Virus record (IMG/VR): IMGVR_UViG_3300010413_000022 | Coordinates: 1-64,000 of that record | Length of the DNA stretch: 64,000 nucleotides | Strand: one strand, 5' to 3' | Source: a virus | Shown: positions 57,047 through 64,000 of the stretch, piece by piece | How positions within the stretch are numbered: the first letter of the stretch is position 1 | Layout: the number at the start of each line of letters is the position of its first letter | Made by a program: the position numbers and the translations under genes | Notes under the pieces: model-generated | The model's input: the letters and a program-made list of their open reading frames with translations, nothing else | Told to the model about the DNA's origin: nothing | Databases searched by the model: none

Positions 57047-57847
57047 TTAAAATGCAGACGGGTTTGTTTCTAAGTCAACATCTTCAACGGCTTTGCCTTT
57101 TGCATCAGCTTGTGATTCAACGGCTGTTTGTTCTTCTTTCTGTTCAACACTTTCATCTTGACCCTCGTTCAAGTCATCTTCCAAGCTTTCCTCTGGAAAA
57201 CCTATTTCAAAACCAGATATATCATCGTTTTCAAACTCATCCGGATCGTAACCTTTAATATCAAATAAAGTACGCTGGTCTTTTTCGGTCATTGGCTCTG
57301 TAGCAAGCAGTTCACCTGTAATGCTGTCATTGTAGTATTTAACTTTTTCTTTAAAATTCATTACTACAACAACTGTTTTATCACGAAGCTCATAACCTTG
57401 TCGATGTAACTGTGCTTTTTCAGTGAGGTCAGCATTTATGTCGGCAATCTTGTCGTTGTAGCTTTTAACAATTGACTTTTTCTCTTTTTCAAGCTTATCT
57501 ATTTCAGCAATATCCTCGCAGATATGATCAGCTTTTTCTTTTAGTTCCTCAATACTAAAATTATGCCTCAATGTTTTTCTGTGGTTATATGGAAGCTGTA
57601 CCTCATCATCCTTGCCAATAGCCATAAATTCAACCCTTGTGTCTGCTGGTTTGGAATCTATAAGATTCTTCCAAGGAAGTTCTGCAGGAATCTTGTACAT
57701 CAAGAATGGTTTTTCAACCTTCTCAAAAACAACTGGAATGTCATAGAAGTTTGAAACATTCTCTATCCATTCAGTAATCATAGCACCCATGTTTTTCTCA
57801 TTCATGGCTGGGTCAACCAATACTCTACCGTTGGTAATTACTAACAT
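57047..57847 (-). CDS. Conserved phage protein with coiled coil and acidic tail
   Basis: 266 residues: alpha/beta N-terminal domain, coiled coil at about 95-150, then VVVVMNFKEKVKYYND and GELLATEPMTEKDQR. This DTGE-like/MT-x-x-x-x-R ending is frequent in phage proteins near recombination genes. An acidic Gln/Glu-rich tail follows. Probable replication or recombination accessory; function unknown. Confidence 0.55.
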   Translation of the reverse strand: MLVITNGRVLVDPAMNEKNMGAMITEWIENVSNFYDIPVVFEKVEKPFLMYKIPAELPWKNLIDSKPADTRVEFMAIGKDDEVQLPYNHRKTLRHNFSIEELKEKADHICEDIAEIDKLEKEKKSIVKSYNDKIADINADLTEKAQLHRQGYELRDKTVVVVMNFKEKVKYYNDSITGELLATEPMTEKDQRTLFDIKGYDPDEFENDDISGFEIGFPEESLEDDLNEGQDESVEQKEEQTAVESQADAKGKAVEDVDLETNPSAF

Positions 57848-57862
57848 AATTTAAAATTTAAG

Positions 57863-58306
57863 TTAATTAATAGAATCATATTTTATTGTTATTACTGTTT
57901 TTGGTATATCATCAGTGTATTGTTTACGGGCAATTAAACTGGATATTACACTGTCATCTTTCCAGTATATTTTGTTAAGAGCATCTTTGACAAACTTAAC
58001 CAAATTATCCAAGTCTGGTTTTGATGTATGCAGTGCCGGGGCAGATGCTTTAAGTTTACTTTTATTTTTTCCGGTACCGAAGTGGCTTTTAGGTCTTGGC
58101 ATATAAAATATAAACCTTACCCTTATAGCTTCATCAAATGGCTTCTTTGGTTTATGCTGGGCAATAGCTTTCCAAGCAAATGTGTTTTTGTCACTGGAAG
58201 ATGGGTCATAGTTTATGTTTTGACCAGATTTTGTTTTTACTGTCCTATGCCTTTTTAAAGCAACCGGGTCACCATATACGGCAAATTCAATTAATTTATC
58301 ATTCAT
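57863..58306 (-). CDS. rusA: RusA-like Holliday junction resolvase
   Basis: 147 residues. RusA pattern: GDPVALKRHR, IRVRFIFYMPRPK, then KPDLDNLVKFVKDALNKIYW and DDSVISSL with the catalytic Asp triad. Cleaves four-way junctions before packaging. Four-base overlap with the small gene upstream. Confidence 0.85.
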   Translation of the reverse strand: MNDKLIEFAVYGDPVALKRHRTVKTKSGQNINYDPSSSDKNTFAWKAIAQHKPKKPFDEAIRVRFIFYMPRPKSHFGTGKNKSKLKASAPALHTSKPDLDNLVKFVKDALNKIYWKDDSVISSLIARKQYTDDIPKTVITIKYDSIN

Positions 58307-58464
58307 TTTTTCATTTTTTTGAAGTGTGTATATTCAGCATTTTCAAATATCTGTATTCCGGGGCGCAATGCTGGCTCATCAATTATTGTATAAAAAGCTT
58401 GAAAACATGCTTTAGGAATTGCTGAGTATGGTATCCACTCATTAAATGGGTATAGTTTAAACAT
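58303..58464 (-). CDS. Small hypothetical protein before rusA
   Basis: 53 residues from ATG 58464 (preceded by GAGAG) or 61 from ATG 58488 inside the previous gene. Aromatic-rich MFKLYPFNEWIPYS and a Lys-rich end. Unknown function. Confidence 0.5.
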   Translation of the reverse strand: MFKLYPFNEWIPYSAIPKACFQAFYTIIDEPALRPGIQIFENAEYTHFKKMKK

Positions 58465-58468
58465 CTCT

Positions 58469-58948
58469 CTAGTGTTTATTTGGAACATATTGCTCTAAGT
58501 TATACCTTTCAATATCTGCTAAATGACACCAAAGCTTTTCTTTAGTGCCGGGTATTATTACAGGTCTATGCTTATCAAAAGCCTTCCTGTCAATTCCAGT
58601 CATTTTAATCATATCAGTGTACGTGTACAGCTTAATACTTTTGTCGAAACTTAAGAACTTAGCTACAGTAGGGCTTGGATACTCACAATTTTTAATAACG
58701 CTGTTTACAGCATCAATAAACCTATTGTCAGTAAAACCTTCCTCTTTAATCATATCAAGCAACACATCATAAAATTCAGGGGTAAGTGCTGGAAATGCCT
58801 TTTTTATCTTGGCGGTTGCTTCAACTACACCTTTAGCTGTAAGCTTATCATTATAAACTGAAAGCTTATAGCTGTCATCAATCCTTTGTAAAGTGTTTTG
58901 ATACAACCCCGGCAAGCTGCTCGACTGTAGTTCCTTCTTTTTTTCCAT
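58469..58948 (-). CDS. Replication-associated protein, putative
   Basis: 159-160 residues from ATG 58948 (MEKKKELQSSSLPGL), whose leader AGCAGCAACAAC recurs in the window. The middle (KIKKAFPALTPEFYDVLLDM) and the end (WCHLADIERYNLEQYVPN) are helical. Resembles replisome-organiser C-terminal domains found after DUF-type initiators. The upstream gene overlaps it by 71 nt. Confidence 0.5.
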   Translation of the reverse strand: MEKKKELQSSSLPGLYQNTLQRIDDSYKLSVYNDKLTAKGVVEATAKIKKAFPALTPEFYDVLLDMIKEEGFTDNRFIDAVNSVIKNCEYPSPTVAKFLSFDKSIKLYTYTDMIKMTGIDRKAFDKHRPVIIPGTKEKLWCHLADIERYNLEQYVPNKH

Positions 58949-60155
58949 GTTGTTGCTGCTTTCTGCCCTTTCTGATATTGGCAATTATTTCATTAAATTT
59001 AGTATTAATATTTGAAATACTAAGATTATCAAATACCCAAGTATGCTTATACTCAAGTTGATCCAATAAATATTTCCAAGCTTCAAGTATTTCGTCATCT
59101 GTAGGCTTTGCATCTTTACCGTTTCGCTCCTTGATAACGAAAATTATTTTAGACTTTATGTTGGTCAATTGTTTTCCATCTACAGCTTGGTAATAATAAC
59201 TATCTGATTTTTGTTCTTTATAATACTCCTCAAACACTAAGCGCATCTTGTGGGTCAAAGTGGTAATTTGTGGAGTTTTTTTATTTTTTGGTTTTTCTTC
59301 CTCTTGCTGTTCATCCAGAGAAAGTGAAAACAAAGGCGGTGATTCGCCAGAATTATCGTCAGGTACGTTAGTACCTAATGAATTTTCTACTTCTGTATCT
59401 GCTTCTACCTCTACTTCTACTTCTTTATATAGTTGTAGTTTGCTAATGCTTTGCTTGTGCTTTGCTTTTAAATCACTATTCAAAGCCTCAATAATAGGTT
59501 TGTAATTATTATTAATATCAGGTTGTAAATCGCTAATATACTGGTATATAAAATCCAAACATTCAATATTGTATGATTCTAAATGCCCCGGATATTTATG
59601 TTTTGGTTCATATATATGCTTTGATAATGCTTGTCCTAAGCTTTGCTCATGCTTTAAAGCTTGCTTTGAAAACACTTGTAGTAAGGTTGTAAGCTCATAT
59701 GGAATTCTAGTACTATATCTTCTAGCTATTGATACTTTTGTTACTCCAATTTTAACAAATAATTCTTTATCATTATAAACTAACAATATATATAACTGCT
59801 CGCCTTTCTTTCTATCAGTATCTTTCCATTTAGAATTCAATCCTCCTTTAGCTCCACTTAACGACCTAGTATTAGATATATCTTGCATAACTTCAAATTG
59901 CTCATCAAGAAATTCAATACTTATAAAACCATCTGATTGCAATTTTATAATATCACTATCAATCAAATCGTCAATATTATTTGTGTTATTTTTAAATCTC
60001 AAACACAGCTTATCATAGGTAATATCTCCTTTTTTTAGCCAGTAAAAAGAACATATATTAGCAAAAACGCCTTGACTTTCCATAGAAAGCATAGTAATAT
60101 CACCAGTAAGCCATTCAGAAACATAGAATTTAAAAAATGGTAACTCTTTAGCCAT
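58878..60155 (-). CDS. Replication initiator-like protein with inserted GIY-YIG-like nuclease domain
   Basis: 425 residues. The first 110 residues (FYVSEWLTGDITMLSMESQG, EFLDEQFEVM, GAKGGLNSKW) match the winged-helix replication/DUF4373-Lin1244 type. Residues 119-205 instead look like a GIY-YIG/T5orf172 domain: LYILLVYN, FVKIGVTK, ARRYSTRIPYE, then E170 and KYPGHLES. The rest (260-425) is again replication-type: an Asp/Glu-rich linker and a helical end. Two known pieces around a nuclease suggests a homing domain inserted into the gene. Confidence 0.7.
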   Translation of the reverse strand: MAKELPFFKFYVSEWLTGDITMLSMESQGVFANICSFYWLKKGDITYDKLCLRFKNNTNNIDDLIDSDIIKLQSDGFISIEFLDEQFEVMQDISNTRSLSGAKGGLNSKWKDTDRKKGEQLYILLVYNDKELFVKIGVTKVSIARRYSTRIPYELTTLLQVFSKQALKHEQSLGQALSKHIYEPKHKYPGHLESYNIECLDFIYQYISDLQPDINNNYKPIIEALNSDLKAKHKQSISKLQLYKEVEVEVEADTEVENSLGTNVPDDNSGESPPLFSLSLDEQQEEEKPKNKKTPQITTLTHKMRLVFEEYYKEQKSDSYYYQAVDGKQLTNIKSKIIFVIKERNGKDAKPTDDEILEAWKYLLDQLEYKHTWVFDNLSISNINTKFNEIIANIRKGRKQQQHGKKEGTTVEQLAGVVSKHFTKD

Positions 60156-60600
60156 AATGTTCTTTTTTATGGTGCTTTTTACAAAGGGTTACACCGTTAT
60201 CAACATCTAGTCTTAACTCTGGATAATCACAAAAAGGCTTTATGTGGTGCGCTTGAATCTTCTTAGTAGTGCCGCAAACAACACATTTAAAGTTATCTCT
60301 CGAAAACACAGCGAACTTCCATAATTTATATTCTGTGCTATTCCTTACCCTTTTATTATCACTGGTAATACCATCTTGCCAGTTCCAATGTTTTTCCTTT
60401 GCGTTATGCTGAGTATGTAATAATTCAGCTTTCATAACAGCAAAGCAAACATTTAAAACCAGCTCATCTGTCTCAGGGTTCTCATCCTTTACATAGGTAA
60501 AAACATGCTTCATTAACCTTCCAGCAACATCATCCGGGAGGGCTTTAAACATTGCCGCCCAGCTAGTATACATAATAAATGATTTCTTGTTTTCAGCCAT
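60148..60600 (-). CDS. DUF6291-type replication protein fused to HNH nuclease domain
   Basis: 150 residues from ATG 60600 (an in-frame TTG at 60618 would overlap the terminator). N-terminal KKSFIMYTSWAAMFKALPDD and GRLMKHVFTYVKDENPETDE match DUF6291, a phage replication module. The usual C-terminal half is replaced from about residue 100 by an HNH (McrA-type) domain: FKCVVCGTTKKIQAHHIKPF ... NGVTLCKKHHKKEH. Zinc and catalytic His residues are intact. Overlaps the next gene by 8 nt. Confidence 0.8.
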   Translation of the reverse strand: MAENKKSFIMYTSWAAMFKALPDDVAGRLMKHVFTYVKDENPETDELVLNVCFAVMKAELLHTQHNAKEKHWNWQDGITSDNKRVRNSTEYKLWKFAVFSRDNFKCVVCGTTKKIQAHHIKPFCDYPELRLDVDNGVTLCKKHHKKEHYG

Positions 60601-60616
60601 ATTTTTAAGTGCAATC

Positions 60617-60649
60617 AAAAAAGGGTAGAGTTTAAAGCTCTAACCCTTT
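60617..60649 (-). terminator. Intrinsic terminator after the exonuclease gene
   Basis: Minus strand AAAGGGTTAGAG / CTCTACCCTTT stem with one bulge, ~7-nt loop, six T. The stop of the 60632 gene is in the loop. Confidence 0.75.
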
Positions 60650-61345
60650 AGGTTGTTTGTATTCCAGATAATCCAATAAATTCTCATTAGCGCAAAAGTT
60701 TATAAACCTGTTGCACCAACCGATAATATCGTTCCACATCTCAGGATATGGGTAATATTCCCATTCCCGATGTATAATAATAGTTTTACCAGCATTTGGT
60801 CCACGCTTTGGCTGTTGGTACTGAAAATGATTATACTTAAAAACTTTAGCCTCTGTAGCTGCAAGATATAGCTTCCATTGTAAAGACCTCTCAAAATCAT
60901 CAAGCTTAGGCTCTTTATCACTGGTCTTATGGTCTGTTACACTTACACCAAGCATTTGGTCTACTCGCATTCTCATTATAACCTCATACCCTTGAATATT
61001 GAGTACAAGTAATAAAGGTATTTCATTTACAGCCCGGCGGTGAGTATCATAATACTGCATTACCGGGGCAAGCTCCTCTCTGGTGAATTCAAAAACATCA
61101 GGCAGTATATTTCCTTTGTTTTTAACCTCAACCCTATAGACACCCTCCATTTCATCATAGTAGGGTTCATATCCCTTTTCAAGAAGTTCATGTATAGCAG
61201 TACCATAATTTGCTTTTACGCCGTATTCATCGAGGCCTTTGATATTATAAACAACCATATCTTTTGTGAACCAGCCGCCGTACTCCTCATCTATAAACTT
61301 TCTGAAAAGCTCTAATTTACTTGGAGAAAAACTAATTGTCTCCAT
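60632..61345 (-). CDS. PD-(D/E)XK exonuclease, RecB/Cas4-like
   Basis: 237 residues. Motifs: H in NYGTAIHELLEKG, then RMRVDQMLGVSVTDHKTS (D ... D-H-K) and LQWKLYLAATEA (the Q-x-x-x-Y helix). This is the RecB-family nuclease core that pairs with Sak4-type annealing proteins in phages. Sits 3 nt downstream of that gene. Confidence 0.8.
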   Translation of the reverse strand: METISFSPSKLELFRKFIDEEYGGWFTKDMVVYNIKGLDEYGVKANYGTAIHELLEKGYEPYYDEMEGVYRVEVKNKGNILPDVFEFTREELAPVMQYYDTHRRAVNEIPLLLVLNIQGYEVIMRMRVDQMLGVSVTDHKTSDKEPKLDDFERSLQWKLYLAATEAKVFKYNHFQYQQPKRGPNAGKTIIIHREWEYYPYPEMWNDIIGWCNRFINFCANENLLDYLEYKQPKGLEL

Positions 61346-61348
61346 ACA

Positions 61349-62557
61349 CTAAATTTTACCTGCTTTGTCATCTAAATTTTCATCTCCACCAAACAGGGTA
61401 GATTCAGCCGTATCTTCTTTTTTTGTTTCAGGCTTTTTATCTTCCGGCTTATTTTTGCTGTCAGCATCATTCTTTTTAGCCTCATTTGAATCTTCTGGGG
61501 CTGGATGGTTACTTACTACCTTTTTAGCTTCCTTGTCGTAAGAATAGCCTAATTTTGCCATCTGAGCATTGATAGCTATTTTCATCCCGGCTGCATACTT
61601 TTTAGGCTGTTTTACAGCAAACTCCAAAACAACATCCATTCCAATAGTGCTGTCAACATTTCCTGTAAGCTCATTAAACAATTTGTAAAACCTGTCATCA
61701 AGCATCTTGTCAATTTGAACCCGGTAAGTCTGGCTTAAGTTTTCATTGTCAATTTCATCTTTAAGAATCATTAACTCATCAACCGTGTTGCATTGGTTGA
61801 TAAATTCACGGTATTTCTCAACTGCCTTCTGTGCCTCTACCATTTCCTCAGACAAAGAGTTCATTTTATCCTTACAACGCTGGATAAGGTCGCCTGTAAA
61901 GTTTTCAAAGTTAGGCTCAGAGTAGTGAGGTATAAGTTGCTTGTCAAACTCAGCACTGTTTTTTCCCTCGTGCATGTCAGTAGGGTTAAAGTCAATTACT
62001 CGCTTGTCATTCTCCATGTAAAGAAAACCAACCAAATCGGCAGCACCTTTAAGAATGTCGTAACTACCACCTGTAACCTTTGGTTTTTTCTTGTTATATC
62101 CACCTTCCTCAACATCTGCATCGTGGGCAATGAAAATAACATCAACTTTCTTAAGCCTCATTTGGTTAACAAACTGGTTAAAAACATTCTTCATTGCACC
62201 GTATCCGGACAAGCCTAAAGAACCGTCTTTTTTAGCGTTCTTGGCATCCTGCTTGATAACACTGGCAGCAACGTAGTTATCTAGCATTGTGCCAACGGTG
62301 TCAATAATAAGGGTTTTTACTCCTTCTGCTTCTATACCTCCATTCATGTAGAAGTCTACAGCATCCTCCCAGCTTTCAACCCTTGCAGCTCTACCACGCT
62401 TAACAGAACGTTGTATACCACCATCAAAGTCAAGTAAGAAAGCATTTGGAGACCTAAATGCTAAACTTGTTTTACCAATTCCGGGTATCCCAAAAATTAC
62501 CATAAAAATACTTTCAACCTGTAAAGGCTGGTCTGCATCAATAATTTGTAATGCCAT
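61349..62557 (-). CDS. Sak4-like RecA-fold ATPase (recombination)
   Basis: 402 residues. Walker A GIPGIGKT (23-30), Walker B KTLIIDTVGTM, and VDVIFIAHDADVEEGG with the sensor His/Asp of AAA_24/Sak4 proteins. The C-terminal part is a charged linker. Sak4-type proteins are the phage single-strand annealing ATPases, with a nuclease partner next door. Its promoter is at 62595-62626. Confidence 0.8.
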   Translation of the reverse strand: MALQIIDADQPLQVESIFMVIFGIPGIGKTSLAFRSPNAFLLDFDGGIQRSVKRGRAARVESWEDAVDFYMNGGIEAEGVKTLIIDTVGTMLDNYVAASVIKQDAKNAKKDGSLGLSGYGAMKNVFNQFVNQMRLKKVDVIFIAHDADVEEGGYNKKKPKVTGGSYDILKGAADLVGFLYMENDKRVIDFNPTDMHEGKNSAEFDKQLIPHYSEPNFENFTGDLIQRCKDKMNSLSEEMVEAQKAVEKYREFINQCNTVDELMILKDEIDNENLSQTYRVQIDKMLDDRFYKLFNELTGNVDSTIGMDVVLEFAVKQPKKYAAGMKIAINAQMAKLGYSYDKEAKKVVSNHPAPEDSNEAKKNDADSKNKPEDKKPETKKEDTAESTLFGGDENLDDKAGKI

Positions 62558-62594
62558 TTTTGAATAATTTTAATTAATAAATAAATACAAAATA

Positions 62595-62626
62595 CAAATA
62601 TAATACTTTTTTACTACTGTCAAAAT
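62595..62626 (-). promoter_or_regulatory. Bacteroidota-type promoter (family A) for the recombination genes
   Basis: Minus strand TTTTGACAGTAGTAAAAAAG then TATTATATTTG; TTTG and TATATTTG 18 nt apart. The -33 box overlaps the stop of the upstream gene (TTT TGA). Confidence 0.8.
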
Positions 62627-63180
62627 ATTGGAGTTTTAGAAGCTTCCTGTCTTAACCAAGCAATACGTTGTTGGATTGCTTTGTCAATAGAATCCAATTT
62701 TGTCAGCAATCTTTCTATACGGCTAATCTCCGACTTGTAGGAAGCTGCTTGCATCAATTCAATGTGTTTAATAGACTTGGCTTTTGACCGGGCTGCATGT
62801 GTGCCTATATCTTTTGACGTTTGGTCAATTATACGGTTTATTTCAATGTCATTTAACTGGTCTCTGGCATTGAATTTTTTCACTGCATCAGTTAACCTCT
62901 GGCTTAACCAATAAGAACATGTTACAATTTTATCTCTGGCATCCAAAAGCTCATATACATGTGCATTAGTACCATGTTTATGATACCATTTTACAACCCC
63001 ATCAAGAAGCTCATAAATTTCATCATCATCAAGATTATAACTGCCATCAACAAAATGTTCATAATACTTGTTGAGAACCCACTTATGGAATTGTTCAGCC
63101 CGGATATATTGAAGGTTAACATTTTTTTCAGAAGCATACGCCCGGCGTAAGCTTTCTTCAAACTCTTTTACACTTGCCAT
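62620..63180 (-). CDS. Hypothetical helical protein
   Basis: 186 residues, helical and charged, with DGVVKWYHKHGTNAHVYELL and a final KTPIF. Coupled to the 54-residue gene by TAATG. Function unknown, position suggests replication. Confidence 0.5.
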   Translation of the reverse strand: MASVKEFEESLRRAYASEKNVNLQYIRAEQFHKWVLNKYYEHFVDGSYNLDDDEIYELLDGVVKWYHKHGTNAHVYELLDARDKIVTCSYWLSQRLTDAVKKFNARDQLNDIEINRIIDQTSKDIGTHAARSKAKSIKHIELMQAASYKSEISRIERLLTKLDSIDKAIQQRIAWLRQEASKTPIF

Positions 63181-63344
63181 TAATTAAGGATTATAAACGT
63201 TTCATACTCTTTGTTTTCTTCTTTAAATAGGTAACTCATTTTAGCCGTTGTTTCTTGTACCCGGCAAGCTCGTGTAAATTTATTGTAATAATGAATATCA
63301 CCCCAGCTTTTAAATGTCAATTGAACTAATTTTAATTCATTCAT
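63180..63344 (-). CDS. 54-residue protein coupled to the helicase gene
   Basis: ATG 63344 overlaps the helicase TGA (ATGA) and its TAA overlaps the next ATG. Product MNELKLVQLTFKSWGDIHYY ... RVQETTAKMSYLFKEEN. Unknown role but clearly part of the chain. Confidence 0.6.
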   Translation of the reverse strand: MNELKLVQLTFKSWGDIHYYNKFTRACRVQETTAKMSYLFKEENKEYETFIILN

Positions 63345-64000
63345 TTCTGTTCCATTATTTGTTTAGCAATATAGGTACTGACCTTGGTTTGTATTTCAGT
63401 ACTGCCTCCTGTAGCCTCTTTTTCCATTTCCATGCGCTGCATAATTACGTCATAAATACCTTCATCAACCGTATTTTCTCCAAGGAAAGCATAACAGTTA
63501 ACGGCATTCTCCTGACCTATTCTATGGCATCTATCCTCAGCTTGTGATTTATCCTTATAAGTCCAACCGTCCTCAATGCTAATCCAATGAGAGGCGGCGG
63601 TAAGTGTATGACCTACTCCACCACGCTTATATGTTACCACAATTATCTTGTACCTGTTATCGGTTTGAAATAGTTGTTTGTTTCTTTCTACTTCCTTATC
63701 ATTTTGGTCTCCGGTAATAAACACAACATCTTTGAAAGCTTTGCCTATAGCTCTGGCAGTTTCGAGAAACCAGCAAAAAATAACAACCTTTTTATTGTCA
63801 TTGATAATGTCATGCACAAACTCTGTAACGGCTGGCAATTTACCTCTTGCTGATATTTGGCGCAATACACCAATCTTAACAAGTACCTCAGCTTGCAAAG
63901 CCCTATCAATACGCTCAGGGTCATAATTCTTTTCAATCATCCATTGCTGGAACATATTAAGAGCCTTGTCGTATTCATCCCGGTTCTCTAATTCAACCTT
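63341..64000 (-). CDS. SNF2-type DNA helicase (C-terminal part, cut at the right end)
   Basis: The frame continues beyond position 64000, so only the last 219 residues are seen. Helicase C-terminal motifs: KVVIFCWFLETAR, VFITGDQNDKEVERNK, IIVVTYKRGGVGHTLTAAS, and EDRCHRIGQ (motif VI). SNF2-family enzymes in phages remodel or restart replication structures. The ATG at 63955 is internal and not the real start. Confidence 0.85.
   Translation of the reverse strand, partial: KVELENRDEYDKALNMFQQWMIEKNYDPERIDRALQAEVLVKIGVLRQISARGKLPAVTEFVHDIINDNKKVVIFCWFLETARAIGKAFKDVVFITGDQNDKEVERNKQLFQTDNRYKIIVVTYKRGGVGHTLTAASHWISIEDGWTYKDKSQAEDRCHRIGQENAVNCYAFLGENTVDEGIYDVIMQRMEMEKEATGGSTEIQTKVSTYIAKQIMEQK

Noticed and set aside
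63341-63955. Helicase starting at ATG 63955
   Set aside because: The frame continues open to the window end, and residues before this Met still fit the SNF2 helicase, so this is only an internal Met.
1-64000. CRISPR arrays, insertion sequences, integrase or attachment sites
   Set aside because: No regularly spaced repeats of CRISPR type, no transposase motifs with flanking inverted repeats and no integrase were seen on either strand in this window.

Overview
The window is part of a double-stranded DNA tailed phage (or prophage) genome with a contractile tail, very probably infecting a Bacteroidota host. Phage identity rests on a complete head and tail gene set: terminase, portal, prohead protease, HK97-type capsid, sheath, tube, tape measure and a P2-like baseplate series. 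The host call rests on promoters of the TTTG / TAnnTTTG type, a lipoprotein with a C-x-K-(D/E)-(D/E) surface-export signal, few Shine-Dalgarno sequences, an LPD29 polyvalent-protein domain and an AT-rich base composition. Essentially every gene lies on the minus strand, so transcription and genome order run from 64000 down to 1. Both ends are cut inside genes: a SNF2-type helicase at the right and a beta-helix tail protein at the left. I saw no integrase, repressor, DNA polymerase, tRNA or CRISPR array, so lifestyle cannot be decided here.

From right to left. (1) 64000-57047: DNA metabolism, with helicase, Sak4-like RecA-fold ATPase, RecB/Cas4-like exonuclease, two replication-type proteins that each carry a homing-type nuclease domain (HNH and GIY-YIG-like), and a RusA resolvase. 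(2) 56972-53501: a six-gene, fully overlapping operon of two ParB-fold proteins, a PAPS-reductase-like PP-loop enzyme, a GNAT acetyltransferase, an HNH/zinc protein and a homing HNH protein. It is bounded upstream by a terminator and downstream by the endolysin promoter. (3) 53490-51744: lysis genes, with amidase and a spanin-like membrane protein. (4) 51726-44600: DnaQ-like exonuclease, ParB-family protein, GNAT, MazG-like (DUF550) nucleotide pyrophosphohydrolase fused to a zinc ribbon, a Myb-like DNA-binding protein and small genes. (5) 44591-41337: small-subunit-like and large terminase. (6) 41309-32649: an accessory island of about 25 tiny genes between terminase and portal, with its own promoters, operator-like palindromes and terminators. 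It includes lipoproteins, a secreted protein, zinc proteins and a methyltransferase fragment. (7) 32547-1: structural genes. These are a fibre-like virion protein, portal fused to a MuF domain, protease-scaffold fusion, decoration protein, capsid, connectors, sheath, tube, LPD29 protein, frameshifted tail assembly chaperone, tape measure, LysM/CIS-tube/hub/spike/gp25/J/I baseplate proteins, tail fibres, and an ATP-grasp ligase embedded among the fibre genes.

Most neighbouring genes overlap by 1 to 38 nt (TAATG or ATGA junctions), which implies translational coupling. Hairpin terminators with GC-rich stems (often CCCGG/CCGGG) cut the long minus-strand transcripts into units, notably after the capsid gene pair and after the tail tube gene. 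The observations I would follow first are the ParB/PAPS-reductase/GNAT operon, the ATP-grasp enzyme in the tail operon, the two replication-protein/nuclease chimeras, the LPD29 protein inside the tail cluster, the in-phase repeats in front of the terminase genes, and the recurrent phage promoter family including one that would give a leaderless endolysin mRNA.
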